A model generated the notes under the pieces. It was not told the DNA's origin. It was given only the letters and a program-made list of their open reading frames with translations, and searched no databases. A DNA stretch of 15,283 bases from an uncultured Hyphomicrobiales bacterium (GTDB taxonomy: Bacteria; Pseudomonadota; Alphaproteobacteria; Rhizobiales; Rhizobiaceae). A program made the position numbers and the translations under genes. The DNA is taken from NCBI GenBank assembly GCA_943914405.1, contig CALUBX010000090.1, positions 1 through 15,283 of the forward strand, written 5' to 3'. Positions 1 through 6,130 of the stretch are shown here, piece by piece. The number at the start of each line of letters is the position of its first letter. The stretch's first letter is position 1.

Positions 1-139
1 GGAAGCCACCTTCAGGCCTGATGCTGGCTAAGCCCAAGAGAACGGGTCCTGGCTGGCCGAGTTGTGCGCTCCTATAGGTTGTGCCCCTTACCAGCGTGAC
101 GAAATCACCTAACTTCATGCCCACCCACTCAGAAGCCAC
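1..139 (-). CDS. hsdS: HsdS, type I restriction specificity subunit (5' fragment, cut by window edge)
   Basis: About 46 codons at the start of a leftward gene. Read from a GTG at 139 the protein begins MASEWVGMKLGDFVTLVRGT and continues with a GQPGPVLLGLASI stretch. This is the usual opening of a type I specificity subunit: a Trp followed by LGD, a 'RGTTY' turn and the start of the first target recognition domain. The GTG overlaps the end of hsdM by 11 nt (hsdM stop at 129-131), and GAAGG lies about 9 nt upstream within hsdM, so translational coupling is likely. An ATG at 118 is an alternative start but would lose the conserved SEW. In the family HsdS chooses the DNA target for HsdM (and HsdR). 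The rest of the gene, and therefore its specificity, lies outside the window. Confidence 0.85.
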   Translation of the reverse strand, partial: MASEWVGMKLGDFVTLVRGTTYRSAQLGQPGPVLLGLASIRPEGGF

Positions 140-1790
140 GGCCAATACCTTCGAAAGCACTGCGGATACGATCATCCAATTCTGCGCCCTCGGTCATAAG
201 GTCACGTAATGTCGCTGTTAAGCGATTGATTTTGGCGTCGAACCCTTCTCCGTCCTCCTCCGCTGCCTCGGTGCCGACATAGCGTCCAGGTGTTAGGATG
301 AAGCCCTGCGCCTCCACATCCTTCAGGTTTGCAGACTTGCTAAATCCAGGCACATCTTCGTAGCCACCGTCTACTTGACGCCACGCATGGTAGGTGTCCG
401 CGACCTTAGCGATGTCATCGTCCGTCAGCTCTTTGAGCGTGCGCGACACCATTGTACCGAGTTCGCGCGCGTCGATGAACAAGATTTCATCCGTTCGGTC
501 GCGTAGCTTCTTGTCCCTTGACAGACCGTTTGATTTGTCGCGTGTAAGGAACCACAAGCAGACGGGTATTTGTGTAGTTGAGAACAACTGACCCGGCAGT
601 GCCACGATACAGTCTACCAATCCGGAATAGTGGGTTTTCCTCCCGGCTTCACTGACGGTGATACCCTCGACCAGGGCCCGCCGGATATCACCCTCGCCAG
701 ACTGCTGGCTTGAGAGTGAGCCATTCGCCAATACCACGCCGGCATAACCGTCAGGTGCCAGGTGGTAGATTATGTGCTGCAACCACGCAAAGTTGGCATT
801 GCTTACGGGCGGCACGCCATAACGCCAACGGGCATCGCCCTTGAGCTTTTCACCGCCCCAGTCACTGTCGTTGAAGGGCGGGTTGGCGAGTACGTATTTC
901 GCCATGAGCCCCTTATGCATGTCTTCGTGGAAGGTATCTGCCCATTTGGACCCGAGATTCGCTTCTATACCCCTAATGGCGAGGTTCATCTTTGCGAGCC
1001 GCCACGTTGTGGCGTTTGACTCTTGTCCGTAAACTGCGATTTGGTCACGCGCCTTCTTGGGGTCAACGTGCTTGCCCGCATGCTCTTCGACGAAGCGTTC
1101 AGATTGCACGAACATCCCACCCGAACCACAGCAAGGATCGTATACACGCCCCTTGAATGGTTCCAGCATAGCGACCAGAAGCTTCACTACGCTACCAGCG
1201 GTGTAGTATTGCCCGCCGCGTTTGCCTTCGAGCTTTGCGAACTCGCCAAGGAAGTACTCATAGACTTGGCCGAGCACATCCTGTCCATGATGAGCGTCCT
1301 CGAACTTTATGTCAGAAAATAGCTTGAGCACCTCACCCAGCTTCGTCTGATCAAGTTCCTGCCGGGCGTAGTTCTTCGTTAAAACACCCTTGAGCGTAGG
1401 GTTTTCCGCCTCGATGGAAATCATCGCCTGGTCTATCAGCTCGCCAATAGTCGGCTTGGTGCTGGTGGCATTTTCCTTGAGGAACGCCCAGCGGGCACGT
1501 TCTGGTACGAAGAATATATCAGCTCCGATAATGAGGTCACGCGCAGCGTCAGGATCGTCGAGAAGGAAGGCTTCCTCTGGGTTCGCTTCCACTTCAGCAA
1601 TACGAGCGTCGAACCGATCGGAGATGTATTTCAGAAAAATGAGGCCGAGTGCCACGTGCTTATACTCGGCGGCGTCCATGTTGCCACGCAGCTTGTCAGC
1701 GGCTGCAAAAAGTGTAGCCGCAATAGGCGGGCCAGGCTTTGCGTCCCTTGCAACAGCGGTATTGCTTTTTGGCTTTTTTCCACGCGGCAC
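129..1790 (-). CDS. hsdM: HsdM, type I restriction-modification N6-adenine DNA methyltransferase
   Basis: The 553-residue protein has the usual HsdM length and order. An N-terminal helical HsdM_N domain (about residues 25-170, with YKHVALGLIFLKYISDRF) is followed by the catalytic domain. The AdoMet-binding motif I is DPCCGSGGMF (residues 218-227) and the catalytic motif IV is NPPF (303-306), which marks an N6-adenine methyltransferase. RGGQYYTAGSVV just before motif I is typical of HsdM. The start is a GTG at 1790 with TGGAG 8 nt upstream. hsdS follows with an 11-nt overlap, so the two form one operon. No hsdR is seen here; it may lie beyond the left edge. HsdM methylates the recognised site to protect host DNA. 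The gene appears intact. Confidence 0.96.
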   Translation of the reverse strand: MPRGKKPKSNTAVARDAKPGPPIAATLFAAADKLRGNMDAAEYKHVALGLIFLKYISDRFDARIAEVEANPEEAFLLDDPDAARDLIIGADIFFVPERARWAFLKENATSTKPTIGELIDQAMISIEAENPTLKGVLTKNYARQELDQTKLGEVLKLFSDIKFEDAHHGQDVLGQVYEYFLGEFAKLEGKRGGQYYTAGSVVKLLVAMLEPFKGRVYDPCCGSGGMFVQSERFVEEHAGKHVDPKKARDQIAVYGQESNATTWRLAKMNLAIRGIEANLGSKWADTFHEDMHKGLMAKYVLANPPFNDSDWGGEKLKGDARWRYGVPPVSNANFAWLQHIIYHLAPDGYAGVVLANGSLSSQQSGEGDIRRALVEGITVSEAGRKTHYSGLVDCIVALPGQLFSTTQIPVCLWFLTRDKSNGLSRDKKLRDRTDEILFIDARELGTMVSRTLKELTDDDIAKVADTYHAWRQVDGGYEDVPGFSKSANLKDVEAQGFILTPGRYVGTEAAEEDGEGFDAKINRLTATLRDLMTEGAELDDRIRSAFEGIGRGF

Positions 1791-1830
1791 GAGTCAACTC
1801 CAGTATCAAGATCTGATGGCCAGAATCGTT

Positions 1831-1860
1831 GGTGTCAACAAAGTTAACAACAATTGACGC
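1831..1860. promoter_or_regulatory. Possible operator in the hsdM/mrr divergent intergenic region
   Basis: GTCAA (1834-1838) and TTGAC (1854-1858) form an inverted repeat centred almost exactly on a GTTAAC palindrome (1843-1848). The site lies about 45 bp upstream of the hsdM start in the divergent region shared with the Mrr-type gene. It could bind a regulator of either gene, but the inner bases do not pair, so this is only a weak candidate. Confidence 0.25.
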
Positions 1861-2068
1861 TAACCAGAATAGGCAATGCTTTAAACTCGTCCGCATAGCC
1901 AAAAGCTGGAAAAATGCAAGGTTTTCTTATGTTTCCGCGGTGTCGTCCGTGAGCCTTGCCTCGCTGGTTCGGTCTCATTGAAGCCGAAACGAAACATTCA
2001 CTCAAGGCGTGTAGTCCTTGATCCACGGCGGTTGTGGAGCTGCGGGATGTGTAAGCGATGAGGCGATA

Positions 2069-3109
2069 ATGGCGATGGACGTGACGATGTGGGGCGTTCA
2101 CATGGGCGCACACGTGGAAGATCGACCGATAGAAGGCGGCTACGTCGCAATAGGATGGCCCGCGCTAGGTGATGCAAGGCAGGTTGGCGCGGCGCGCGAA
2201 GACTATAAACGTGCCATGTCGAGCGCTTATGTGGATATCAAGCCCGGCGCTATTCCGGTCGACGCTGGGACCGTATTCAAATTTGTTCATCAGATCCAGG
2301 CAGGCGACTTCGTAGTCTATCCATCCAAATCAGACCGCATGATTAACATTGGGCGGTTTACGGGGCAAAGTACATATGATCAGAATGATGCGGATGACTA
2401 TCCTAACCGGCAGCTGGTCAAATGGTTAGGGCACTTCCCACGCAACGAGTTTAGCCAGAGTGCCCTCAACGAAATCGGGTCGTTCCTGACCCTGTTCCGC
2501 ATCAAGCGTCATGCCTCAGAGTTCCTTGATAAGATAGGGCTGCGGAAAGACGACGTGCACCTAGCATCGATGGAGTCGGTCGCGGAGGTACATGAAGAAA
2601 TTGAGGACGATGATAGTGCTACGGTGGCCGTTTCCCGGCAGGCGGAAGAAACAACCGAGGACTTTGTTGTTCGACGAATCATGTCTCAGCTTAATGGATA
2701 TCAGTTTGAGGAGCTCGTCGCCCATATAATGGAATGTATGGGTTACACAGCGCGTCTTACACCAAAGTCGATAGATGGAGGTGTTGACGTGATTGCTCAT
2801 ATGGACGCTCTCGGCTTCCAGCCTCCAATTGTCAAAATCCAGTGCAAGCGAACAACCGCTCAACACGGCTCGCCCGAGGTTAACCAACTGCTAGGCACAT
2901 TAGGGGAGGGCGAATTCGGCCTCTTCGTGTCTCTTGGATCGTTCAGCAGAGCGGCAAACGAGCTTGAACGAAATCGCCCGAAGTTGCGTCTGATTGACGG
3001 CGAAGCCTTTGTTGCAATGATTCTCGAAAATTACGGGAAGCTTTCACCTCGTTATCGGGCGATTGTGCCACTGAAGCAGATCTACGTTCCAGATTTGCCA
3101 TCCGCATAG
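2069..3109 (+). CDS. Mrr-type restriction endonuclease with PUA/EVE-like N-terminal domain
   Basis: About 346 residues if translation starts at ATG 2069, which has GAGG 5 nt upstream; in-frame ATGs at 2075 and 2087 and a TTG at 2018 are alternatives. The C-terminal third is an Mrr_cat PD-(D/E)xK nuclease domain. It has QFEELVAHIMECMGY, then GGVD with the metal-binding Asp (about residue 240), then IQCKR with the Q-x-K pair (about 258 and 260). The N-terminal ~150 residues (WGVHMG, GYVAIGW, GDFVVYPSK, IGRFTG) look like a PUA/EVE-type fold, which in other restriction proteins reads modified bases. A charged, Asp/Glu-rich linker joins the two. Family knowledge suggests a modification-dependent or stand-alone restriction nuclease. 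It is divergent from hsdM, consistent with a defence cluster. The nuclease call is firm; the reader-domain call is inference. Confidence 0.82.
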   Translation: MAMDVTMWGVHMGAHVEDRPIEGGYVAIGWPALGDARQVGAAREDYKRAMSSAYVDIKPGAIPVDAGTVFKFVHQIQAGDFVVYPSKSDRMINIGRFTGQSTYDQNDADDYPNRQLVKWLGHFPRNEFSQSALNEIGSFLTLFRIKRHASEFLDKIGLRKDDVHLASMESVAEVHEEIEDDDSATVAVSRQAEETTEDFVVRRIMSQLNGYQFEELVAHIMECMGYTARLTPKSIDGGVDVIAHMDALGFQPPIVKIQCKRTTAQHGSPEVNQLLGTLGEGEFGLFVSLGSFSRAANELERNRPKLRLIDGEAFVAMILENYGKLSPRYRAIVPLKQIYVPDLPSA

Positions 3110-3162
3110 AACGTACTGCAAAGTAACAGCTATCACTTGGGAGCGCCGGAGACGGACGAAGG

Positions 3163-3774
3163 CTAGCTGTCTGGAATAAACTGAAATCCAATGACTGAAG
3201 CAACGCCAAGAACCGCGATAACCCAAAAGGCTTCCGCAAGGCGCCAGACGGCTCCGAAACTATAATCGACTGGTAGCGAGCGAACGGCGCGATATATATG
3301 GCCACCATCGGAGAGGTCGTGAGGCCTCAGCGACAACACTGCCAACGCAATCTGCCCCACACAATTGAAGGCCAGACCCGTCCATAGTAAGCCTCGATCA
3401 CTTGCCGCTAGGCATAGAGCCAGCAGTACAACCAGAAAGGCGGTTGCATGGATAAAGGGACCGCCAATCGCAGCTAAGAAGCGATCCCTGCGGCTCGCAC
3501 TATCCCAAGACGCCCCGCCTAAAGAAGCGGCCGGCTCACCAGGCTCGCCCGCGTAAGCAACGAGTCCACCTACCGGGAGCAGATTGATCCGCAGTCGAAA
3601 CGGATTTTCTAGTGAAAGCAGTGTTGGACCTTTCCCCAACTCCAATCGAGTGGGACGAATGTTTGTGAACCAATAGGCGGCCAGAAAATGCCCCAGCTCA
3701 TGCAATGTTGTGCCCGCGCACAAGCAGAGGAATAACAAGGAGCTAAAGACGGCGACGATTTCAAGAAGTGACAC
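3163..3774 (-). CDS. M50-family integral membrane zinc metallopeptidase
   Basis: A 203-residue membrane protein starting at GTG 3774. HELGH at residues 25-29 sits in the first hydrophobic segment and supplies two zinc-ligating His and the catalytic Glu. The third-ligand motif is present as DLSDGGHIY (Asp156 of DGGH), inside LSLRPHDLSDGGH. IGGPF (103-107) matches the conserved GP of the family. About four hydrophobic segments are visible (roughly 5-22, 105-124, 130-150, 180-199). All expected active-site parts are therefore present, so this is probably an active site-2-protease-like enzyme that cleaves within or near the membrane. There is no PDZ domain and the protein is short. It is convergent with the Mrr-type gene, 53 bp away, and divergent from the permease. 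Its substrate cannot be inferred. Confidence 0.85.
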   Translation of the reverse strand: MSLLEIVAVFSSLLFLCLCAGTTLHELGHFLAAYWFTNIRPTRLELGKGPTLLSLENPFRLRINLLPVGGLVAYAGEPGEPAASLGGASWDSASRRDRFLAAIGGPFIHATAFLVVLLALCLAASDRGLLWTGLAFNCVGQIALAVLSLRPHDLSDGGHIYRAVRSLPVDYSFGAVWRLAEAFWVIAVLGVASVIGFQFIPDS

Positions 3775-3888
3775 GCTGACACCACCGATAATTGGTTCCC
3801 CATTCCGATACCACGCGAAAATTAAGGAATCTTGGCTTCCCCAATCTTACGGCGTGCGTCAACGGCGTAGAAAACATCATCAAATGCA

Positions 3889-3976
3889 CAGAACATGAGG
3901 TTCTGCCTCTAGATTGCCGCTGGCCGGCAAGCCCCACAACATGAAACATGCTTATATATGGCGCCGAACTTGGCGC
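3889..3976. repeat. Three small inverted repeats upstream of the ABC permease
   Basis: Within 90 bp upstream of the permease there are CAGAAC/GTTCTG (3889-3894 with 3900-3905, 5-nt loop), TTGCC/GGCAA (3914-3918 with 3926-3930) and GCGCC/GGCGC (3961-3965 with 3972-3976). The last abuts the AGGGG ribosome binding site of the GTG at 3989. The first two could be operators of the divergent M50/permease region. The last could affect permease translation. No known regulator site is recognised. Confidence 0.35.
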
Positions 3977-3988
3977 TAGGGGATCGAT

Positions 3989-4804
3989 GTGAGCTTCGGA
4001 AACATCAGCAATAGCACGCGTGCGGGTGGAGCAGGGGGCGTTCTCTCGTTCGTGCTTCCCCTGTTCACTATGCTTGCGATTGTCGTGTTTTGGTCGGCCT
4101 ATGTAAGGTGGTCGGGTGTTCCACCTTACATCTTACCTGGTCCGGAGGCCGTCTTCGATTCGCTTGTCAACGACTGGCCGTTGTTGGGATCGGCCCTTTG
4201 GGTGACGGCTCAGACGACTTTCGTAGCACTTTTGCTTGCTGTTTTAGGAGGGGGCGGCGCGGCGGTGATGCTCGCCCAGTCAAAATGGATTGAAACGCTG
4301 TTGTCGCCGGTTTTGGTTGGTTTCCAGGTCACGCCGATCATTGCGATAGCGCCCCTGATCTTGATCTACGCTCCGACTCCCTGGGTTGCCCAGCTGATAT
4401 GCGCTTTCTTGGTCACCTTCCTTCCGGTGATGCTGAACACCCTTCAGGGCTTGAAGGGCGCCGACCGCAACCATAGCGATCTGATGAAGACGTACAGCGC
4501 CTCGCGGCGGCAGAGCCTGCTTTACCTGAGGTTGCCGTCAGCTCTGCCGAGCTTCTTTGCAGGTCTAAAAATCGGTGGCGGGTTGGCACTGGTAGCCGCG
4601 GTGGTTGGAGAATTTGCAGCAGGACAGGCTGGTAACAATGCGGGTTTAGCTTTTCGTCTTCTTGAAGCCCAATATAGGTTGAACATGCCGCGCCTCTTTG
4701 CGTGCGTCATCCTTCTCGCCGGCCTCGGGGCGGCGATCTTCCGCTTCACGTCCCTGATGTCCAGCTTTGCTCTGCGTCATTGGCATGAAAGTGAGCAGAA
4801 ATAG
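3989..4804 (+). CDS. ABC transporter permease, SsuC/TauC/NrtB type
   Basis: 271 residues with about six hydrophobic segments, the normal size for a single-domain binding-protein-dependent permease. PPYILPGPEAVFDSL after the first membrane segment is typical of the sulfonate/taurine/nitrate/pyrimidine-precursor permease family. The EAA-type cytoplasmic loop, which docks the ATPase, spans about residues 164-200 (LMKTYSASRRQSLLYLRLPS then FFAGLKIG). The start is GTG 3989 with AGGGG 7 nt upstream; an ATG two bases earlier runs straight into a stop. No ATPase or binding protein is adjacent: the next gene is a recombinase. The binding protein at 10591-11595 is of a matching family and may be its partner. 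The substrate is not determinable from sequence alone; an organic sulfur, nitrogen or vitamin-precursor compound is the family expectation. Confidence 0.88.
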   Translation: MSFGNISNSTRAGGAGGVLSFVLPLFTMLAIVVFWSAYVRWSGVPPYILPGPEAVFDSLVNDWPLLGSALWVTAQTTFVALLLAVLGGGGAAVMLAQSKWIETLLSPVLVGFQVTPIIAIAPLILIYAPTPWVAQLICAFLVTFLPVMLNTLQGLKGADRNHSDLMKTYSASRRQSLLYLRLPSALPSFFAGLKIGGGLALVAAVVGEFAAGQAGNNAGLAFRLLEAQYRLNMPRLFACVILLAGLGAAIFRFTSLMSSFALRHWHESEQK

Positions 4805-4943
4805 CCACTCCGGAAGCTCAGCGATAATAACGTCATAGAACGCACATTTTCTTACGTTTCTGTCTTCGGCACCGCTAAGCTCTTAGATCCGAAGAGCATT
4901 CCTTCCGACTGAACCGACGCTCGCCCTTTGCGCCCATCGGCAA

Positions 4944-4975
4944 CATAACGAAAGGCATGGAAACAATGCCTTATG
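4944..4975. repeat. Inverted repeat just upstream of the recombinase gene
   Basis: AAGGCAT (4952-4958) and ATGCCTT (4966-4972) form a perfect 7-bp inverted repeat with a 7-nt spacer. An outer pair CATAA (4944-4948) and TTATG (4971-4975) extends the symmetry. The repeat ends 10 bp before the recombinase ATG. It could be an autoregulatory operator, a core recombination site for the neighbouring tyrosine recombinase, or an RNA hairpin. The sequence alone does not decide between these. Confidence 0.4.
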
Positions 4976-4985
4976 TGAGGTTCCG

Positions 4986-5555
4986 ATGAAGCAGGCTCGG
5001 GTTTTAACGGACACGGAATTTAAGCGGCTGCTGGCCGTCGTCGCGCAGATGAAGCACGCGGGCCGCAACCGGCTTACCCTGATGCTATCTCATCTCGCGG
5101 GATTGCGCGTCGGCGAGATTGCTGCGCTGGCCGTCCGCGACGTGATTGACGGTGAGGGGAAGGTGCGTGAACAACTAAGGCTCGGCGCCGATATCACCAA
5201 AGGCGGACACGCCCGCGTCATCTTCTTGAATGAGAAGCTACGCCGGGAGATCGACCGGCATCGCACCGAGTGGGAAACTGATCGGCCTGTCGATGCGCCG
5301 TTGCTGATGACGCAGAAGCGGACGGCGTTTTCCGCCAACACACTCTGCCAGCTGATGGGGCACCTCTATCGTAGCGCCGGTCTCGATGGGGCTACATCAC
5401 ATAGCGGTCGCCGCTGGTTTATCACGCGGCTTGCCCATTCAGGCGTCAGCCCCAAGGTCATCATGACGCTGGCCGGTCATCGCAACCTGACGACGACGCA
5501 ACGTTATATCGACGTGCGCGACGAGATGATGAAAGCTGCTGTTGATTTACTATGA
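4986..5555 (+). CDS. Tyrosine recombinase, catalytic domain only
   Basis: A 189-residue protein consisting of a complete integrase catalytic domain. The active-site set is visible in order: Arg41 in GLRVGE, Lys72 in TKGG, His139 and Arg142 in HSGRR, His165 in AGHRN, and nucleophile Tyr174 in QRYID. Ordinary integrases and Xer proteins are about 300 residues because they carry an N-terminal core-binding domain. Here the protein starts almost directly at the catalytic domain (RVLTDTEFKRLL). The start ATG has GAGG 5 nt upstream, and nothing upstream looks like a lost N-terminus, so the short form may be native. An inverted repeat ends 10 bp upstream. Its job may be integration, excision or resolution of the surrounding element. 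A 39-codon ORF overlaps its stop by ATGA. Confidence 0.88.
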   Translation: MKQARVLTDTEFKRLLAVVAQMKHAGRNRLTLMLSHLAGLRVGEIAALAVRDVIDGEGKVREQLRLGADITKGGHARVIFLNEKLRREIDRHRTEWETDRPVDAPLLMTQKRTAFSANTLCQLMGHLYRSAGLDGATSHSGRRWFITRLAHSGVSPKVIMTLAGHRNLTTTQRYIDVRDEMMKAAVDLL

Positions 5556-5671
5556 CGGACTGGTCGGAGCCCGCTACGCACAAAGGCCGGGAGCTGGCTT
5601 TTGACCGTGCAGAAACTGCGGCGGCAGTTGTATACGCTGCTGTTGTTACGTTCCTTTTAAAGGAAACCTAG
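5552..5671 (+). CDS. Possible 39-residue ORF coupled to the recombinase
   Basis: An ATG overlaps the recombinase stop in an ATGA arrangement and reads MTDWSEPATHKGRELAFDRA and then an Ala/Val-rich end, stopping at TAG 5669-5671. The overlap suggests translational coupling, but no Shine-Dalgarno sequence is visible and no family is recognised. The last codons run through the palindromic TTCCTTTTAAAGGAA element. It could be a real small protein, the beginning of a truncated gene, or chance. Confidence 0.3.
   Translation: MTDWSEPATHKGRELAFDRAETAAAVVYAAVVTFLLKET
5651..5665. repeat. TTCCTTTTAAAGGAA element, copy 1
   Basis: Near-palindrome TTCCTTTTAAAGGAA followed by ACCTAGGGAA. It strongly resembles copy 3 (7889-7902), which continues CAACCTAGTGAA and serves as the ribosome binding region of the TGT-like gene. 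Here no start codon follows (GGG replaces GTG), so this copy may be a duplicated or decayed gene start or a DNA-level site. Confidence 0.45.
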
Positions 5672-5688
5672 GGAATTAACCATTATAA

Positions 5689-5727
5689 CTATCTGATATT
5701 GACAATCTGATAGTCTATACTTATGTT
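5689..5727 (+). promoter_or_regulatory. Sigma70-like promoter with overlapping repeats
   Basis: TTGACA (5699-5704), a 17-bp spacer, and TATGTT (5722-5727, 4/6 match to TATAAT) form a plausible promoter for the downstream leader and cassette. The -35 box is bracketed by a direct repeat ATCTGATA (5691-5698 and 5705-5712), which also gives an inverted CTATC (5689-5693) / GATAG (5709-5713) pair. A regulator bound there would cover the -35 box, so repression is plausible. No promoter of similar quality is seen closer to the gene. Confidence 0.45.
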
Positions 5728-5733
5728 GCTTCC

Positions 5734-6037
5734 ACATTCCGGCGTCGGGCCTATGCTGCTCGATGGATCCATTCCTTTAACAGGAACGGATTAGCCAAAA
5801 GGGGCGGCTCCAAGGCCCTGAAAAATCGCTGTTTCTACCTAAAAGGTAAGTCTAACCGGATAGCAACGGTAGGATGGAAGCGGTGCCGTGCAGGTGGGGC
5901 CCGAAAACAAGGGCCAGATCATTCAAACAGCGCACCACTTAAATGTGGCGCTGCCCTTCGCTAGGGGCCGTTGACTCGAACTCGATCAACGGGATCGGCA
6001 GTCTGGAGACGCCACCAAACGCGAGCCTTCCGGAATG
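5734..6037 (+). ncRNA. Structured leader or possible non-coding RNA, tandem hairpins
   Basis: This non-coding stretch downstream of the promoter at 5699-5727 holds a run of hairpins: TACCT/AGGTA (about 5836-5848), GGCCC/GGGCC (5898-5902 with 5911-5915), CAGCG..CCAC/GTGG..CGCTG (5928-5953, small bulge) and CCGTTGA/TCAACGG (5968-5974 with 5986-5992). A copy of the TTCCTTTAACAGGAA element (5772-5786) also lies here. No tRNA, known riboswitch or intron core was recognised. The density of stems and the lack of a convincing ORF suggest a long structured 5' untranslated region or a small RNA processed from it. Family assignment is not possible by eye. Confidence 0.45.
5772..5786. repeat. TTCCTTTAACAGGAA element, copy 2 (degenerate)
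   Basis: TTCCTTTAACAGGAA matches copy 1 (5651-5665) apart from a C substitution and one-base differences in the central T/A run. No start codon follows. It lies within the transcribed leader if the promoter at 5699-5727 is used. Confidence 0.35.
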
Positions 6038-6038
6038 A

Positions 6039-6126
6039 GGCTCACCCAACCTCGAACATCGAGGGGGTGAGCCGCTGTGCCTATAGGAAAAGCAAGCCTC
6101 GGCTCACCTTTCAACGCGAAAGGTGA
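6039..6126 (+). promoter_or_regulatory. Candidate RNA switch controlling the ribosome binding site
   Basis: Four arms are arranged as in a mutually exclusive switch. A is GGCTCACCC (6039-6047), B is GGGTGAGCC (6065-6073), C is TCACCTTTC (6104-6112) within CGGCTCACC (6100-6108), and D is GAAAGGTGA (6118-6126). A pairs with B over 9 bp, extended by CCTCG/CGAGG (6050-6054 with 6060-6064). C pairs with D over 9 bp around a 5-nt loop and buries AAGGTGA, the ribosome binding site of ATG 6131. B can instead pair with C over 9 bp (6066-6074 with 6100-6108), which frees D. B also contains the GGGGGTGAG ribosome binding site of the alternative GTG at 6077. The pairings are seen directly; a switching function is inferred. 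Confidence 0.55.
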
Positions 6127-6130
6127 AATC

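Noticed and set aside
1390..1857. Rightward ORF of about 155 codons opposite the hsdM start
   Set aside because: Antisense to clear hsdM coding sequence, Ser/Arg-rich composition and no recognisable family; a shadow frame.
5699..5721. TTGACA with TATACT as the promoter pair
   Set aside because: The spacer would be 11 bp, too short; TATGTT with a 17-bp spacer was preferred.
6077..6130. GTG 6077 as the main start of the 570-residue gene
   Set aside because: It has a ribosome binding site, but the added 18 residues are encoded by the RNA switch arms and look unconstrained; kept only as an alternative start.
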